Source of the DNA: CALCTE01 sp045585835
Lineage (GTDB): Bacteria; Bacillota; Clostridia; Oscillospirales; CAG-272
Assembly: GCA_045585835.1 (NCBI GenBank)
Contig: JAZMZG010000017.1
Location: forward strand, 1-64,000
DNA length: 64,000 bases
Direction of reading: 5' to 3'
Made by a program: the position numbers and the translations under genes. This document shows positions 1 through 9,588 of this stretch, in pieces. How positions within the stretch are numbered: the stretch's first letter is position 1; each line of letters begins with the position of its first letter. The notes under the pieces were generated by a model that saw only the letters and a program-made list of their open reading frames with translations, did not search any database and was not told the DNA's origin.

Positions 1-275
1 TAACTAACAAAATATTCAACTGCGTTTTCGGGGAAGAATTCACGGAACTCACTACAAAGTTGTGCGGCGAGTGTTTTGTTGTGAGCGAGAACTATCGTCG
101 GTCGGTTTACCTTGGCGATGATATTTGCCATCGTAAAGGTCTTACCCGAGCCGGTAACGCCAAGCAGCGTCTGCTCCTTTACGCCGCTATTAAAGCCTCT
201 GCTTAATTTTTCGATAGCTTCGGGTTGGTCGCCCGTGGGCTTGTACGGTGAATGTAAAATAAATTTATCCGGCAC
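1..275 (-). CDS. uvrB: excinuclease ABC subunit B, N-terminal part (runs off the window)
   Basis: This is the first 91 codons of UvrB, the helicase-like damage-verification subunit of the UvrABC nucleotide-excision repair complex. The reading frame shows the family's N-terminal pattern: FILHSPYKPTGDQPEAI, the Walker A motif GVTGSGKT at residues 39-46, then AHNKTLAAQL. The start is read as GTG at 273-275, because an AGAAAGGAG ribosome binding site lies just upstream and the family begins a few residues before the FxLxSxYxPxGDQP motif. The rest of the gene lies below position 1. It follows larA on the same strand with a 35-bp gap and no visible terminator, so it may be read from the same transcript. 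Confidence 0.93.
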   Translation of the reverse strand, partial: MPDKFILHSPYKPTGDQPEAIEKLSRGFNSGVKEQTLLGVTGSGKTFTMANIIAKVNRPTIVLAHNKTLAAQLCSEFREFFPENAVEYFVS

Positions 276-310
276 GTTTCTCGCTCCTTTCTAAATATGT
301 ATAGTTTGTA

Positions 311-1585
311 CTAAACCACTACAACAGATACACCATCCGGAATTGCGGTTATCGTGGGATTTTCTTTACCTATCATTTCCTTCGCTATGGTAACAGCTTC
401 ATCAAGTGAGCTTGCAGGTGTCATATGAAGCTTTGAAACAAGTTCTTTTTCCAAATCGGAAACGTAGATTATGCTTGCTTTCATCATTATTCGAAGAAGT
501 ATCTGAGTTTGCCATTGGTCAGAAACAGTTTCATTACGTGAACGTGATAAAAACAGCTCCATCATTTTGTTAATATCGGGCTCATCTGCAAGCTGATGAT
601 AAAAATGCTCTCCTCCCATACCGTCATTTGACCTTGCGAGCATTATAATAACTCCGCCCTCTTTTACGGTAGCTTCAGCCGCAGTCATTCCCTTTACCGC
701 CTGATATACGTTTTGGTCAAGCGGATAGCCGCCGTTTGTGGAGATTACTATATCTGCGGGCATTGCTTTTGCGGCACAAAGCGATGATATGAAATCAATT
801 CCCTTTTTGTGCGCTTTTTCCATATCGCCCGCGACAGCAAATATAGGCTCTTTTTCCGCATTTAAAACAACATTGACTATAAACGCAAGCTTTGCTTTTT
901 TTGCCGCCCACATCATATCCTCATGTATGGGGTTATTTTCCAAAATGCCCGTTCTTGAACGCTCGTCTGCTATAAATTCCGAACAATGGTTACCAAGCAC
1001 CGTGGCTCGTCCCGCAATTCCCGGTAATACGCTCTTTCTGCCACCCGAATATCCCGCAAAAAAGTGCGGTTCGATAAAGCCCTCGGCTACGAGTAGGTCT
1101 GCATCGAGTGCGATTTTGTTTATCTCGCAATCCGCACCCGAGGGAAGTGTGCCTATGTTAATAAGTTTTTCTCTCTCATCGCAGTCGTGAACGTATATCT
1201 TCTCGCTTTCAACTATCTCTTTACCGAATTTATTTATAAGCTCCTCTTCGGTAGTACCTCTGTGGCAACCCGTTGCGATAAGTATGGTTATATCCGCGTC
1301 GGGATTTCCCTTTCTTATCTCCGAAAGCATCTCCGGAATTATTATCTTACTCGGCACGGGACGCGTATGGTCGCTTGCGATTATGACGACGTTTTTCTTC
1401 CCAACCGAAAGCTCCGAAAGACTTTCCGAGCCTATAGGCGCCGCAAGCGCTCTCTTTACAAGCTCTTTACCGTCACATTCGGGCACATACTCTTCAATAG
1501 ACGAAGTGAGCACACCTATAAGCTCATCATCTTTGAATTTATAGCCAAGTTTTGTTTGTCCGTAAGGAAAAAATAATTCTTTCAT
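311..1585 (-). CDS. larA: LarA-family nickel-pincer racemase (lactate racemase-like)
   Basis: A 424-residue member of the LarA family. Known members racemise lactate or other 2-hydroxyacids with a nickel-pincer nucleotide cofactor tethered to a lysine. Family motifs are visible: SDHTRPVPS near residue 72, the ATGCHRGTTEEE block, and EPHFFAGYSGGRKSVLPGIAG, which holds the family His and cofactor-binding Lys. The start is the ATG at 1583-1585, preceded by GGGAGG, rather than a codon seven residues upstream. No larB, larC or larE cofactor genes are nearby, so the cofactor must be made elsewhere. The substrate cannot be deduced, since many LarA homologues do not act on lactate. The gene has its own extended -10 promoter and lies after the purine operon terminator. 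Confidence 0.82.
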   Translation of the reverse strand: MKELFFPYGQTKLGYKFKDDELIGVLTSSIEEYVPECDGKELVKRALAAPIGSESLSELSVGKKNVVIIASDHTRPVPSKIIIPEMLSEIRKGNPDADITILIATGCHRGTTEEELINKFGKEIVESEKIYVHDCDEREKLINIGTLPSGADCEINKIALDADLLVAEGFIEPHFFAGYSGGRKSVLPGIAGRATVLGNHCSEFIADERSRTGILENNPIHEDMMWAAKKAKLAFIVNVVLNAEKEPIFAVAGDMEKAHKKGIDFISSLCAAKAMPADIVISTNGGYPLDQNVYQAVKGMTAAEATVKEGGVIIMLARSNDGMGGEHFYHQLADEPDINKMMELFLSRSRNETVSDQWQTQILLRIMMKASIIYVSDLEKELVSKLHMTPASSLDEAVTIAKEMIGKENPTITAIPDGVSVVVV

Positions 1586-1630
1586 AGAGTAAGCCTCCCA
1601 ACGCATTCGGTGAAAAATTCTTAGTATATT

Positions 1631-1639
1631 ATTATACCA
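1631..1639 (-). promoter_or_regulatory. extended -10 promoter of larA
   Basis: On the minus strand this reads TGGTATAAT, a consensus -10 with a TG extension, 46 bp upstream of the larA start. No convincing -35 lies 17 bp further up, which is common for extended -10 promoters. Confidence 0.55.
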
Positions 1640-1684
1640 TACATTTTAAGAAATTAAAAGAGGGTATGTGACATTTTTGAGAAA

Positions 1685-1714
1685 AAAGAAAGACGGCGCG
1701 TGCCGTCTTTCTTT
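1685..1714 (-). terminator. intrinsic terminator of the purine operon
   Basis: A 13-bp perfect stem (AAAGAAAGACGGC with its complement, 4-nt loop) begins 14 bp after the fhs stop codon and ends in a T-rich run on the minus strand. It separates the purine operon from larA. Confidence 0.85.
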
Positions 1715-1728
1715 GTATATGATATTTT

Positions 1729-3405
1729 TTAAAAGAGTCCCGTGATCTTTCCGTTTTCGTCAACGTCGATCTTCTCTGCTGCGGGAACTTTGGGAAGTCC
1801 GGGCATCGTCATTATGTCGCCTGTGAGTACAACTACAAAACCTGCGCCGGCGGAGACCTTTACGTTTTTAACGGTGATTTCGAAATTCTCGGGTGCGCCG
1901 AGCTTCGTGGGGTCATCGGAAAAGCTATACTGCGTTTTAGCGATACATACGGGCATCTGTCCGCAACCGAGGCTTTCAAGCTTCTGTATCTGCTTCTTTG
2001 CGGCGGGAGTTATAACAGCTCCCTTGCCTCCGTAGACCTTTGTTACAACGGCGTTTATCTTTTCTTCGAGATTGAGTTCACTTTCATACGAGAACGTGAA
2101 GTCGCCCTTTTCCTCGTCGCAAAGTCTTACTATCTCTTTCGCAAGTGCCTCGCCGCCCTTGCCGCCGTCTGCCCATACGGTAGAAAGTACGGTATTTACA
2201 CCAAGCTCCTTGCACTTATCAATTATGAATTCGACTTCTTTGTCCGTATCCGTGGGGAATCTGTTTACGGCTACGACACAAGGAAGCTTATACACGTTCT
2301 TGATATTCGAAACGTGGCGAAGTAAGTTCGGGATACCTCTTTCAAGAGCCGCAATATCCTCGCTTCCGAGCTGTGTCTTTGCAAGTCCGCCGTGCATTTT
2401 AAGCGCTCTTATAGTCGCAACGACTACAACCGCATCGGGTGTAAGTCCTGCCATACGGCACTTGATATCAAGGAACTTTTCAGCGCCAAGGTCAGCGCCG
2501 AATCCCGCCTCCGTGACTGTATAGTCCCCCATTTTAAGCGCAAGCTTCGTTGCGATAACGGAGTTACAGCCGTGTGCGATATTTGCAAAGGGACCGCCGT
2601 GTACAAAGGCGGGAGTTCCCTCAAGCGTTTGAACGAGATTAGGCTTTATGGCATCTTTAAGAAGCGCCGTCATAGCGCCCTGTGCTTTTAAGTCTCCGCA
2701 AGTAACGGGGGCGTCGGCGTATGTGTAGCCTACGATTATTCTTGCAAGTCTTTCCTTCAAATCCGTTATGGAGCTTGCAAGGCACAAAACTGCCATTATC
2801 TCACTTGCAACGGTTATATCGAATCCGTCCTCACGGGGTGTACCGTTTGTTTTGCCGCCCATACCGTCTATAACGAAACGGAGCTGACGGTCGTTCATAT
2901 CGACGCATCTCTTCCAAGTTATTCTTCGAGGGTCGATGCCGAGTGAGTTTCCCTGTTGAATATGGTTATCAAGCATAGCCGCAAGCAGATTGTTTGCCGC
3001 TCCTATTGCGTGGAAGTCACCCGTAAAGTGAAGGTTTATGTCTTCCATAGGCACGACCTGCGCATAGCCGCCGCCCGCCGCACCGCCTTTGACACCGAAT
3101 ACGGGTCCGAGAGAAGGCTCGCGAAGTGCAACTGTTACATTCTTGCCGATTCTGCGAAGACCGTCTGCAAGTCCGATTGTCGTCGTGGTCTTGCCCTCTC
3201 CTGCGGGAGTGGGCGTAATTGCGGTGACGAGTATAAGCTTTCCGTCGGGCGCTTTGCTTTCGGAAAGAAGCGAAAGGTCTACTTTCGCTTTATACTTTCC
3301 GTACTGCTCGATATACTTCTCATCTACGTTTGCTCTTTTTGCTATTTCAAGGATATGCTCGGGATTACATTGTTGGGCGATTTCTATATCGGAAAGATAT
3401 GCCAT
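1729..3405 (-). CDS. fhs: formate--tetrahydrofolate ligase
   Basis: A 558-residue formate-THF ligase, the usual length. It makes 10-formyl-THF from formate, ATP and THF. The nucleotide-binding segment TPTPAGEGKTTTT is at residues 64-76. The family blocks REPSLGPVFGVKGGAAGGGYAQ (read as LGPVFGVKGGAAGGG) and the C-terminal GDIMTMPGLPKVPAA are present. It is the last gene of the purine operon, 17 bp after purL. That makes sense because both folate-dependent steps of IMP synthesis (PurN and AICAR transformylase, both in this operon) consume its product. In anaerobes the same enzyme can serve acetogenic or formate-assimilating pathways. No other Wood-Ljungdahl gene is in the window. Confidence 0.97.
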   Translation of the reverse strand: MAYLSDIEIAQQCNPEHILEIAKRANVDEKYIEQYGKYKAKVDLSLLSESKAPDGKLILVTAITPTPAGEGKTTTTIGLADGLRRIGKNVTVALREPSLGPVFGVKGGAAGGGYAQVVPMEDINLHFTGDFHAIGAANNLLAAMLDNHIQQGNSLGIDPRRITWKRCVDMNDRQLRFVIDGMGGKTNGTPREDGFDITVASEIMAVLCLASSITDLKERLARIIVGYTYADAPVTCGDLKAQGAMTALLKDAIKPNLVQTLEGTPAFVHGGPFANIAHGCNSVIATKLALKMGDYTVTEAGFGADLGAEKFLDIKCRMAGLTPDAVVVVATIRALKMHGGLAKTQLGSEDIAALERGIPNLLRHVSNIKNVYKLPCVVAVNRFPTDTDKEVEFIIDKCKELGVNTVLSTVWADGGKGGEALAKEIVRLCDEEKGDFTFSYESELNLEEKINAVVTKVYGGKGAVITPAAKKQIQKLESLGCGQMPVCIAKTQYSFSDDPTKLGAPENFEITVKNVKVSAGAGFVVVLTGDIMTMPGLPKVPAAEKIDVDENGKITGLF

Positions 3406-3422
3406 TTTGTACCTCCGAAATT

Positions 3423-6400
3423 TTATTTAAAGTATTTAACTGCAGACTTAAAGAGCTTCATATCGTAATCACCGGGTACGTTCTTGTAAAGTCCGCTTCC
3501 GATTCGCTCGGAATGTCCCATTTTACCTATAACTCTGCCGCCGGGTGAACAAATTCCCTCAATAGCTTCCATAGAGTTGTTGGGATTATACTGAATATCC
3601 GTACTTGCATTGTTTTCAAGGTCAACGTATTGTGTAATTATCTGTCCGTTTGCGGCAAGGCTCTTGAGTACGCTTTCCTCTGCGATAAATCTGCCTTCGC
3701 CGTGAGAAATGGGCACGTTATATACCTCTCCTACGTTTACAAGCGAAAGCCAAGGAGAATTGTTGCTTGCTATTCTCGTTCTGACTATCTTGCTCTGATG
3801 GCGGCCGATGGTATTGAACGTAAGCGTGGGACAATGCTCGTCCGTGTCGATTATCTTTCCGTAAGGAACAAGTCCGAGCTTCACAAGTGCTTGGAAGCCG
3901 TTACAGATACCGCACATGAGTCCGTCTCTTTGTTCAAGAAGTCTTGTCACTTCTTCCTTTATCTGCGGATTTCTGAAGAATGCGGTTATAAACTTACCGC
4001 TTCCGTCAGGCTCGTCACCGCCCGAAAATCCACCGGGTACGAAGATTATCTGCGAGCGTGTAACCTCGTTTGCAAAGTCCTCAATACTTCTTGCAATACC
4101 GTCGGAAGTGAGGTTATTTATAACGAATATCTTCGCCTTTGCACCTGCTTCTTCGACTGCCTTTGCGCTGTCATACTCGCAATTTGTGCCGGGGAAAACG
4201 GGAATAAGCACTTCGGGGCGAGCTGTCTTTATTGAAGCAGAGTATTGCTTGCCTGCTTCGAAGCTATAGTTCGTTACAGTCTTTGCTTCCGTCTTTGCAT
4301 TCATCGGATATACTTTTTCAAGCTTATCCTCATAAAGCTTTTCAAGGGAGCAAAGGCAAAGCTTTTCAGCACCGTAGCTAATTTCTTTTTCAGCACATAC
4401 TTCACCGACAAGTTCTTCGGAAAGTTCTTCTGTCGCCTCAACAATGAAGGAGCCGTAGCCGTAAGCAAAGATGTCGGAAAGCGCCATATCGGCATACTTA
4501 AAGCCGTAGCCGTTACCTATGCACATTTTAAGCACGGCTTCCGCAATACCGCCCATACCGAGCGTATAAGCCGATACCGCCTTGCCCAAGCAAAGAAGTT
4601 TGTTTACCTTGTCAAATACTTCAAGAAGCGATGCTGTTTCGGGAAGTCCGTTTTCATCGTAATTGGGCGCAATCAGATATACCTTATTGCCCGCATTTTT
4701 GAACTCGGGAGACTTGATATTTTTAATTTTATCGGTCGTTACCGCAAAGGATACGAGCGTGGGAGGAACATCAAGATTTTCGAAGCTCCCGCACATAGAG
4801 TCCTTACCGCCGATAGCGGGAATTTTAAGCTCCATCTGTGCCTTAAATGCGCCAAGAAGTGCCGAAAGGGGCTTGCCCCAACGTGCAGGATCTTTACCGG
4901 GGCGCTCAAAATACTCTTGGAACGTAAGATATACGTCCTCAAACTTTGCGCCTGTCGCTATAAGCTTTGCAACCGATTCAACAACTGCAAGATATGCGCT
5001 GTGGTAGGGGCTTTTCTCTGCGATGAAGGGGTTATATCCCCAAGCCATAAGTGAGCAATCGTCCGTATCACCGCTTTCAAGTGATATCTTATGTACCATC
5101 GCCTGAATAGGCGTCCTCTGATGCTTGCCGCCGAAGGGCATAAGTACCGTACCTGCACCGATAGTAGAGTCGAATCTCTCGGAAAGTCCTCGTCTTGAGC
5201 AGATATTTAAGTCACCTGCAAGCTTTTCGTACTCGTTCTTGAAGTTTGTCACTTCGGCTTTATCGTAGCTCTCATATTTTGCGGGAGCAATATCTATATG
5301 CTTTTCCGCACCGTTTGAATTTAAGAATTCACGGGAAAGGTCAACTATGGTATTGCCGTTCCAAGTCATCGTAAGGCGAGGCTCTGCCTTAACCTTTGCA
5401 ACAACCGTTGCTTCAAGGTTTTCGCCGAGTGCAAGCTCCTTGAATCTTTCTACGTCCTCGGGCGCAACTACTACCGCCATTCTCTCTTGAGATTCGGAAA
5501 TTGCAAGCTTCGTTCCGTCAAGTCCTTCGTATTTCTTGGGAACTGCATTAAGGTCAATGGAAAGTCCGTCGGCAAGCTCGCCTATCGCTACGGATACACC
5601 GCCCGCACCGAAGTCGTTGCAACGCTTTATCATACGGCTTGCTTCTTTATTTCTGAAAAGTCTTTGAAGCTTTCTTTCCTCGGGAGCGTTACCCTTTTGT
5701 ACCTCTGCACCGCAAGTTTCAAGCGAATCAAGCGTATGCGATTTCGAAGAACCCGTTGCGCCGCCGCAACCGTCTCTTCCCGTTCTGCCGCCGAGAAGTA
5801 TTACCACGTCGTCTGCCACAGGGCATTCTCTTCTTACGTTTTCAGCGGGAGCTGCGGCGATTACCGCACCTATCTCCATACGCTTTGCGGCATAACCGTC
5901 GTGATAAAGCTCGTCGACGATACCCGTTGCAAGTCCTATTTGGTTGCCGTAGGACGAATATCCCGCAGCCGCCGTAGTAACGAGCTTTCTTTGGGGAAGC
6001 TTACCCTTCAATGTCTCGGAAATGGGGCGGGTGGGGTCAGCACCACCCGTAACGCGCATTGCGCCGTAAACGTAGCTTCTTCCGGAAAGGGGATCTCTTA
6101 TAGCGCCGCCGATACAAGTCGCCGCGCCGCCGAAGGGCTCGATCTCCGTGGGGTGATTATGCGTTTCATTTTTAAATAAGAGAAGCCAAGGCTCTTTTTT
6201 GCCGTCCTTTTCTACCTCTATTTTAACGGTACAAGCGTTTATTTCCTCTGACTCATCAAGCTTCGAAAGCTCTCCCGTCTTTCTCAAATATTTAGCCGCG
6301 ATAGTGCCGATATCCATTAAAGATACAGGTTTAGTGCGATTTAAGAATTCTCTTGTTTTAACGTATTCGTCGTAAGTCTTCTGTAAAAGCTCGTCCTCAA

Positions 6401-7106
6401 ACTTAACGCTGTCTACCGTAGTCAAGAAGGTAGTATGACGGCAGTGGTCCGACCAATACGTATCTATCATACGAAGCTCCGTAATGGTGGGGTCTCTCTG
6501 CTCCTTTACAAAATAGCTTTGACAAAATGCAATATCGTCCTCGTCCATAGCAAGTCCGTAGGACTTTATCATATCCGCAAGGCCCGCTTTGTCGAGCTTG
6601 CAAAATCCGTCCAAGGTGGCAACGGTCTCGGGAAGCTCATATGCCATTTTCAAGGTCATGGGCTTTTCAAGTGACGCTTCTCTTGCTTCGACGGGGTTTA
6701 TTACGTATTTTTTTATCTCGGCAAGCTCATTTTCCGTGAGGTCGCCGTAGATAAGATATACTCTTGCCGTGTGCACCAAGGGACGCTCGGATTTTGAGAT
6801 TATCTGAATACACTGTGCTGCGGAGTCTGCTCTCTGGTCAAACTGACCGGGCAGATACTCCACTGCGAAAACCGCATCGGCTTTTAAATCGGGGCTTTCG
6901 CTCACGATATCAAGCTGAGGCTCGGAAAACACCAAATTCTTCGCCTTAATAAAAAGCTCTTCTTCTATATTCTCAACATCATAGCGGTTAAGAAGTCTTA
7001 CGTCCTTTACGGAATCTATCATAAGAAGCTCTTTGATATCGGAGAGTAAAGCTCTCGCTTCGTTTGCGAGCTCCTTCTTTTTTTCAACATATACGCGGTA
7101 TACCAT
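3423..7106 (-). CDS. purL: phosphoribosylformylglycinamidine synthase, single-chain type
   Basis: A 1227-residue FGAM synthase. It converts FGAR, glutamine and ATP to FGAM. It is the fused large type: an N-terminal PurS-like region (about 1-150), two AIR-synthase-like halves, and a C-terminal class I glutaminase. FKNETHNHPTEIEPFGGAAT marks the first ATP-binding half. The glutaminase shows GICNGFQ with the nucleophile at Cys1068, and SHGEGRF carrying the His of the triad. The start is ATG at 7104-7106 and overlaps the purD stop as TAATG, so translation is probably coupled. No separate purS or purQ is in the operon, which agrees with the fused form. Confidence 0.96.
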   Translation of the reverse strand: MVYRVYVEKKKELANEARALLSDIKELLMIDSVKDVRLLNRYDVENIEEELFIKAKNLVFSEPQLDIVSESPDLKADAVFAVEYLPGQFDQRADSAAQCIQIISKSERPLVHTARVYLIYGDLTENELAEIKKYVINPVEAREASLEKPMTLKMAYELPETVATLDGFCKLDKAGLADMIKSYGLAMDEDDIAFCQSYFVKEQRDPTITELRMIDTYWSDHCRHTTFLTTVDSVKFEDELLQKTYDEYVKTREFLNRTKPVSLMDIGTIAAKYLRKTGELSKLDESEEINACTVKIEVEKDGKKEPWLLLFKNETHNHPTEIEPFGGAATCIGGAIRDPLSGRSYVYGAMRVTGGADPTRPISETLKGKLPQRKLVTTAAAGYSSYGNQIGLATGIVDELYHDGYAAKRMEIGAVIAAAPAENVRRECPVADDVVILLGGRTGRDGCGGATGSSKSHTLDSLETCGAEVQKGNAPEERKLQRLFRNKEASRMIKRCNDFGAGGVSVAIGELADGLSIDLNAVPKKYEGLDGTKLAISESQERMAVVVAPEDVERFKELALGENLEATVVAKVKAEPRLTMTWNGNTIVDLSREFLNSNGAEKHIDIAPAKYESYDKAEVTNFKNEYEKLAGDLNICSRRGLSERFDSTIGAGTVLMPFGGKHQRTPIQAMVHKISLESGDTDDCSLMAWGYNPFIAEKSPYHSAYLAVVESVAKLIATGAKFEDVYLTFQEYFERPGKDPARWGKPLSALLGAFKAQMELKIPAIGGKDSMCGSFENLDVPPTLVSFAVTTDKIKNIKSPEFKNAGNKVYLIAPNYDENGLPETASLLEVFDKVNKLLCLGKAVSAYTLGMGGIAEAVLKMCIGNGYGFKYADMALSDIFAYGYGSFIVEATEELSEELVGEVCAEKEISYGAEKLCLCSLEKLYEDKLEKVYPMNAKTEAKTVTNYSFEAGKQYSASIKTARPEVLIPVFPGTNCEYDSAKAVEEAGAKAKIFVINNLTSDGIARSIEDFANEVTRSQIIFVPGGFSGGDEPDGSGKFITAFFRNPQIKEEVTRLLEQRDGLMCGICNGFQALVKLGLVPYGKIIDTDEHCPTLTFNTIGRHQSKIVRTRIASNNSPWLSLVNVGEVYNVPISHGEGRFIAEESVLKSLAANGQIITQYVDLENNASTDIQYNPNNSMEAIEGICSPGGRVIGKMGHSERIGSGLYKNVPGDYDMKLFKSAVKYFK

Positions 7107-8377
7107 TATTTTCCTCCCTTTGCCATAAGTGCACGTTGTCCTATATCACGGCGATAGTATGCATTTTCGAAATGCACCTTGTCTACACCCTCGTATGCTT
7201 TGTCAAGAGCAGTTTCAAGCGTATCCGAAACGGCAACGACGCCGAGTACGCGTCCGCCTGCGGAAAGAAGCTTTTCACCGTCAAGCTTTGCCCCCGCAAC
7301 GTATATCTCACCGTCAAAATCACCGTCAACCGTTATCTCATACCCGCTCTTGTAGCTCTGCGGGTATCCCTCGGACGCCATAATTACGCAAGCGGCGCTT
7401 TTATCGGAGAACTTGACTTCCGTATTTGCAAGCGTGCCGTCTGTGGTCGCCTTCATAACCGTCAAAAGATCGCTTTCAAGAAGCGGAAGAACTACTTGCG
7501 TTTCGGGATCGCCGAAGCGGCAGTTATACTCGATGACCTTCGGGCCTTTCGGGGTAAGCATAAGTCCGAAATAAAGACAGCCCTTAAAGGTTCTTCCCTC
7601 ATTTTTCATCGCTTTTACGGTGGGAAGGAAAATATCTCTCATACAGATTTCGGCAATTTCATCGGTATAATAGGGGTTCGGTGCAACCGTTCCCATACCG
7701 CCCGTGTTAAGTCCCGTATCGCCGTCACCGCTTCTCTTATGGTCCATAGAGGATATCATCGGAACTACTGTTTCTCCGTCCGTAAACGACAAAACGGATA
7801 CCTCGGGGCCCGTCAAAAATTCCTCGATAACGATTTGGTTTCCGCTTGCGCCGAACTTCTTGTCTTCCATTATCTCCTTTACGGCATCAAGCGCTTCTTC
7901 TCTCGTCTGTGCAATAATAACGCCCTTTCCGAGTGCAAGTCCGTCTGCCTTGATTACCGTGGGAATGGGAGCGGTCATAAGATATTCCGACGCCTTGCGT
8001 GCATCGTCAAATACCTCGTACTGCGCCGTGGGAATGCCGTATTTCTTCATAAGGTTTTTCGAAAATACCTTACTTCCCTCGATTATCGCCGCCTTTGCTT
8101 CGGGGCCGAAGCAAGGGATACCTTTTTCATTTAATCTGTCGACAGTTCCGAGCACGAGAGGATCATCGGGTGCAACTACTGCGTAATCTATCTTATTTGC
8201 TACTGCAAATTCGACTATCTTATCCGTATCCTTGGGGTTTATATCGACGCACTCTGCGTCTGCAGCGATGCCGCCGTTTCCGCAAAGGGCATATATTTTA
8301 GTTATTTCTTTATTCTCTTTAAGCTTTTTGATGATTGCGTGTTCACGGCCACCGCCGCCTACAACCAAAATATTCAT
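7106..8377 (-). CDS. purD: phosphoribosylamine--glycine ligase
   Basis: A 423-residue GAR synthetase of the ATP-grasp superfamily, joining phosphoribosylamine and glycine. The N-terminus has the dinucleotide-like VVGGGGREHAI motif, residues 100-190 hold the ATP-grasp part (KADGLALGKGVIIA), and GCLYFGLMLTPKGPKVIEYNCRFGDPE is the catalytic metal-binding block, quoted here in part as EYNCRFGDPE. It sits between the AICAR transformylase gene (15 bp gap) and purL (1-nt overlap). Length and motifs are normal. Confidence 0.97.
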   Translation of the reverse strand: MNILVVGGGGREHAIIKKLKENKEITKIYALCGNGGIAADAECVDINPKDTDKIVEFAVANKIDYAVVAPDDPLVLGTVDRLNEKGIPCFGPEAKAAIIEGSKVFSKNLMKKYGIPTAQYEVFDDARKASEYLMTAPIPTVIKADGLALGKGVIIAQTREEALDAVKEIMEDKKFGASGNQIVIEEFLTGPEVSVLSFTDGETVVPMISSMDHKRSGDGDTGLNTGGMGTVAPNPYYTDEIAEICMRDIFLPTVKAMKNEGRTFKGCLYFGLMLTPKGPKVIEYNCRFGDPETQVVLPLLESDLLTVMKATTDGTLANTEVKFSDKSAACVIMASEGYPQSYKSGYEITVDGDFDGEIYVAGAKLDGEKLLSAGGRVLGVVAVSDTLETALDKAYEGVDKVHFENAYYRRDIGQRALMAKGGK

Positions 8378-8392
8378 ACCTATCTCCTAAAA

Positions 8393-9577
8393 TCAATGAT
8401 GGAAAAGGCGCATTCCCGTAAACGCCATGGCAATACCGTACTTATCGCAAGTCTCGATAACGAGGTCATCGCGGATAGAGCCGCCGGGCTGTGCAATATA
8501 CGATACACCGCTCTTGTGTGCACGCTCTACATTATCACCAAATGGGAAGAAGGCATCGCTGCCGACGCTTACGCCGGTCTTTGTATCAAGATACGCTCTC
8601 GCCTCGGCATCGGTTAAAGGCTCGGGACGAGTCTTAAAATACTTCTGCCAATTTCCCTCTGCACATACGTCCTCTTCGTTCTTATTGATGTAGCCGTCGA
8701 TGACGTTATCTCTTTCGGGTCTGCCGAGAGTATCAAGGAAAGGAAGGTTTAGTACCTTCTCGTGCTGACGCAAAAACCACGTATCAGCCTTTGAGCCCGC
8801 AAGTCTTGTGCAGTGTATTCTCGACTGCTGACCTGCGCCTACACCGATAGCTTGTCCGTCAACTGCGTAGCAAACGGAGTTTGACTGCGTGTATTTAAGC
8901 GTGATAAGTGCAACGATAAGGTCACGCTTCGCTTCCTCGGGAATCTCCTTATTTGCCGTAACGACATTCGTAAGGAGCTCTTTGTTTATCTCAAAGTTAT
9001 TTCTTCCCTGCTCAAATGTGATTCCGAATACCTGCTTGGTTTCCTTTACTTCGGGAACGTAATCCTTATCTATCTCGACTACGTTATACTTGCCGTTTCT
9101 CTTTGCGCAAAGTATCTCAAGCGCTTCGGGCTCATAACCGGGAGCGATAACGCCGTCTGATACCTCTCTTTTGATAAGCTTTGCGGTAGTGACATCGCAC
9201 ACGTCGGAAAGTGCGATAAAATCGCCAAAGGAGCACATACGGTCGGTGCCTCTCGCTCTGGCAAAAGCACAAGCCAAAGGTGAATCGTCAAGTCCTTCTA
9301 TGCCCTCCGCAAAGCAAGCCTTTTTAAGCGTTTCGGAAAGAGGAATACCTACTGCCGCAGAGGTGGGACTTACGTGCTTGAATGAGGTTGCGGCGGGAAG
9401 TCCGAGCGCCTCTTTAAGCTCCTTTACGAGCTGCCATGCATTGAAAGCGTCGAGAAAGTTGATATAACCGGGTCTGCCGCTTAAAATTTTAATAGGAAGC
9501 TCGCTTCCGTTTGCCATATATATCTTGGAGGGCTTTTGGTTGGGGTTACAACCGTATTTGAGTTCAAATTCGTTCAT
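8393..9577 (-). CDS. stand-alone AICAR transformylase (PurH C-terminal domain homologue)
   Basis: A 394-residue protein homologous only to the AICAR formyltransferase half of bifunctional PurH. It transfers a formyl group from 10-formyl-THF to AICAR to give FAICAR. It shows LKYGCNPNQKP near the N-terminus, matching the RYGENPHQ block of PurH, and SFKHVSPTSAAVG, containing the catalytic Lys-His pair. VGAGQQSRIHCTRLAG and GSDAFFPFGDNVERA follow. The IMP cyclohydrolase (MGS-like) domain that normally precedes this part in PurH is absent. The next gene upstream encodes a different type of cyclohydrolase, 11 bp away, so the two proteins together replace PurH. The symbol is left blank because purH properly names the bifunctional enzyme. 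Confidence 0.92.
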   Translation of the reverse strand: MNEFELKYGCNPNQKPSKIYMANGSELPIKILSGRPGYINFLDAFNAWQLVKELKEALGLPAATSFKHVSPTSAAVGIPLSETLKKACFAEGIEGLDDSPLACAFARARGTDRMCSFGDFIALSDVCDVTTAKLIKREVSDGVIAPGYEPEALEILCAKRNGKYNVVEIDKDYVPEVKETKQVFGITFEQGRNNFEINKELLTNVVTANKEIPEEAKRDLIVALITLKYTQSNSVCYAVDGQAIGVGAGQQSRIHCTRLAGSKADTWFLRQHEKVLNLPFLDTLGRPERDNVIDGYINKNEEDVCAEGNWQKYFKTRPEPLTDAEARAYLDTKTGVSVGSDAFFPFGDNVERAHKSGVSYIAQPGGSIRDDLVIETCDKYGIAMAFTGMRLFHH

Positions 9578-9588
9578 TTACCTGCTCC

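Noticed and set aside
4245..5054. A 269-codon plus-strand open frame inside purL, and similar long frames opposite purD, purF, argG and the glucan synthase
   Set aside because: All lie antisense to genes with clear family motifs, and none has a start site or recognisable protein.
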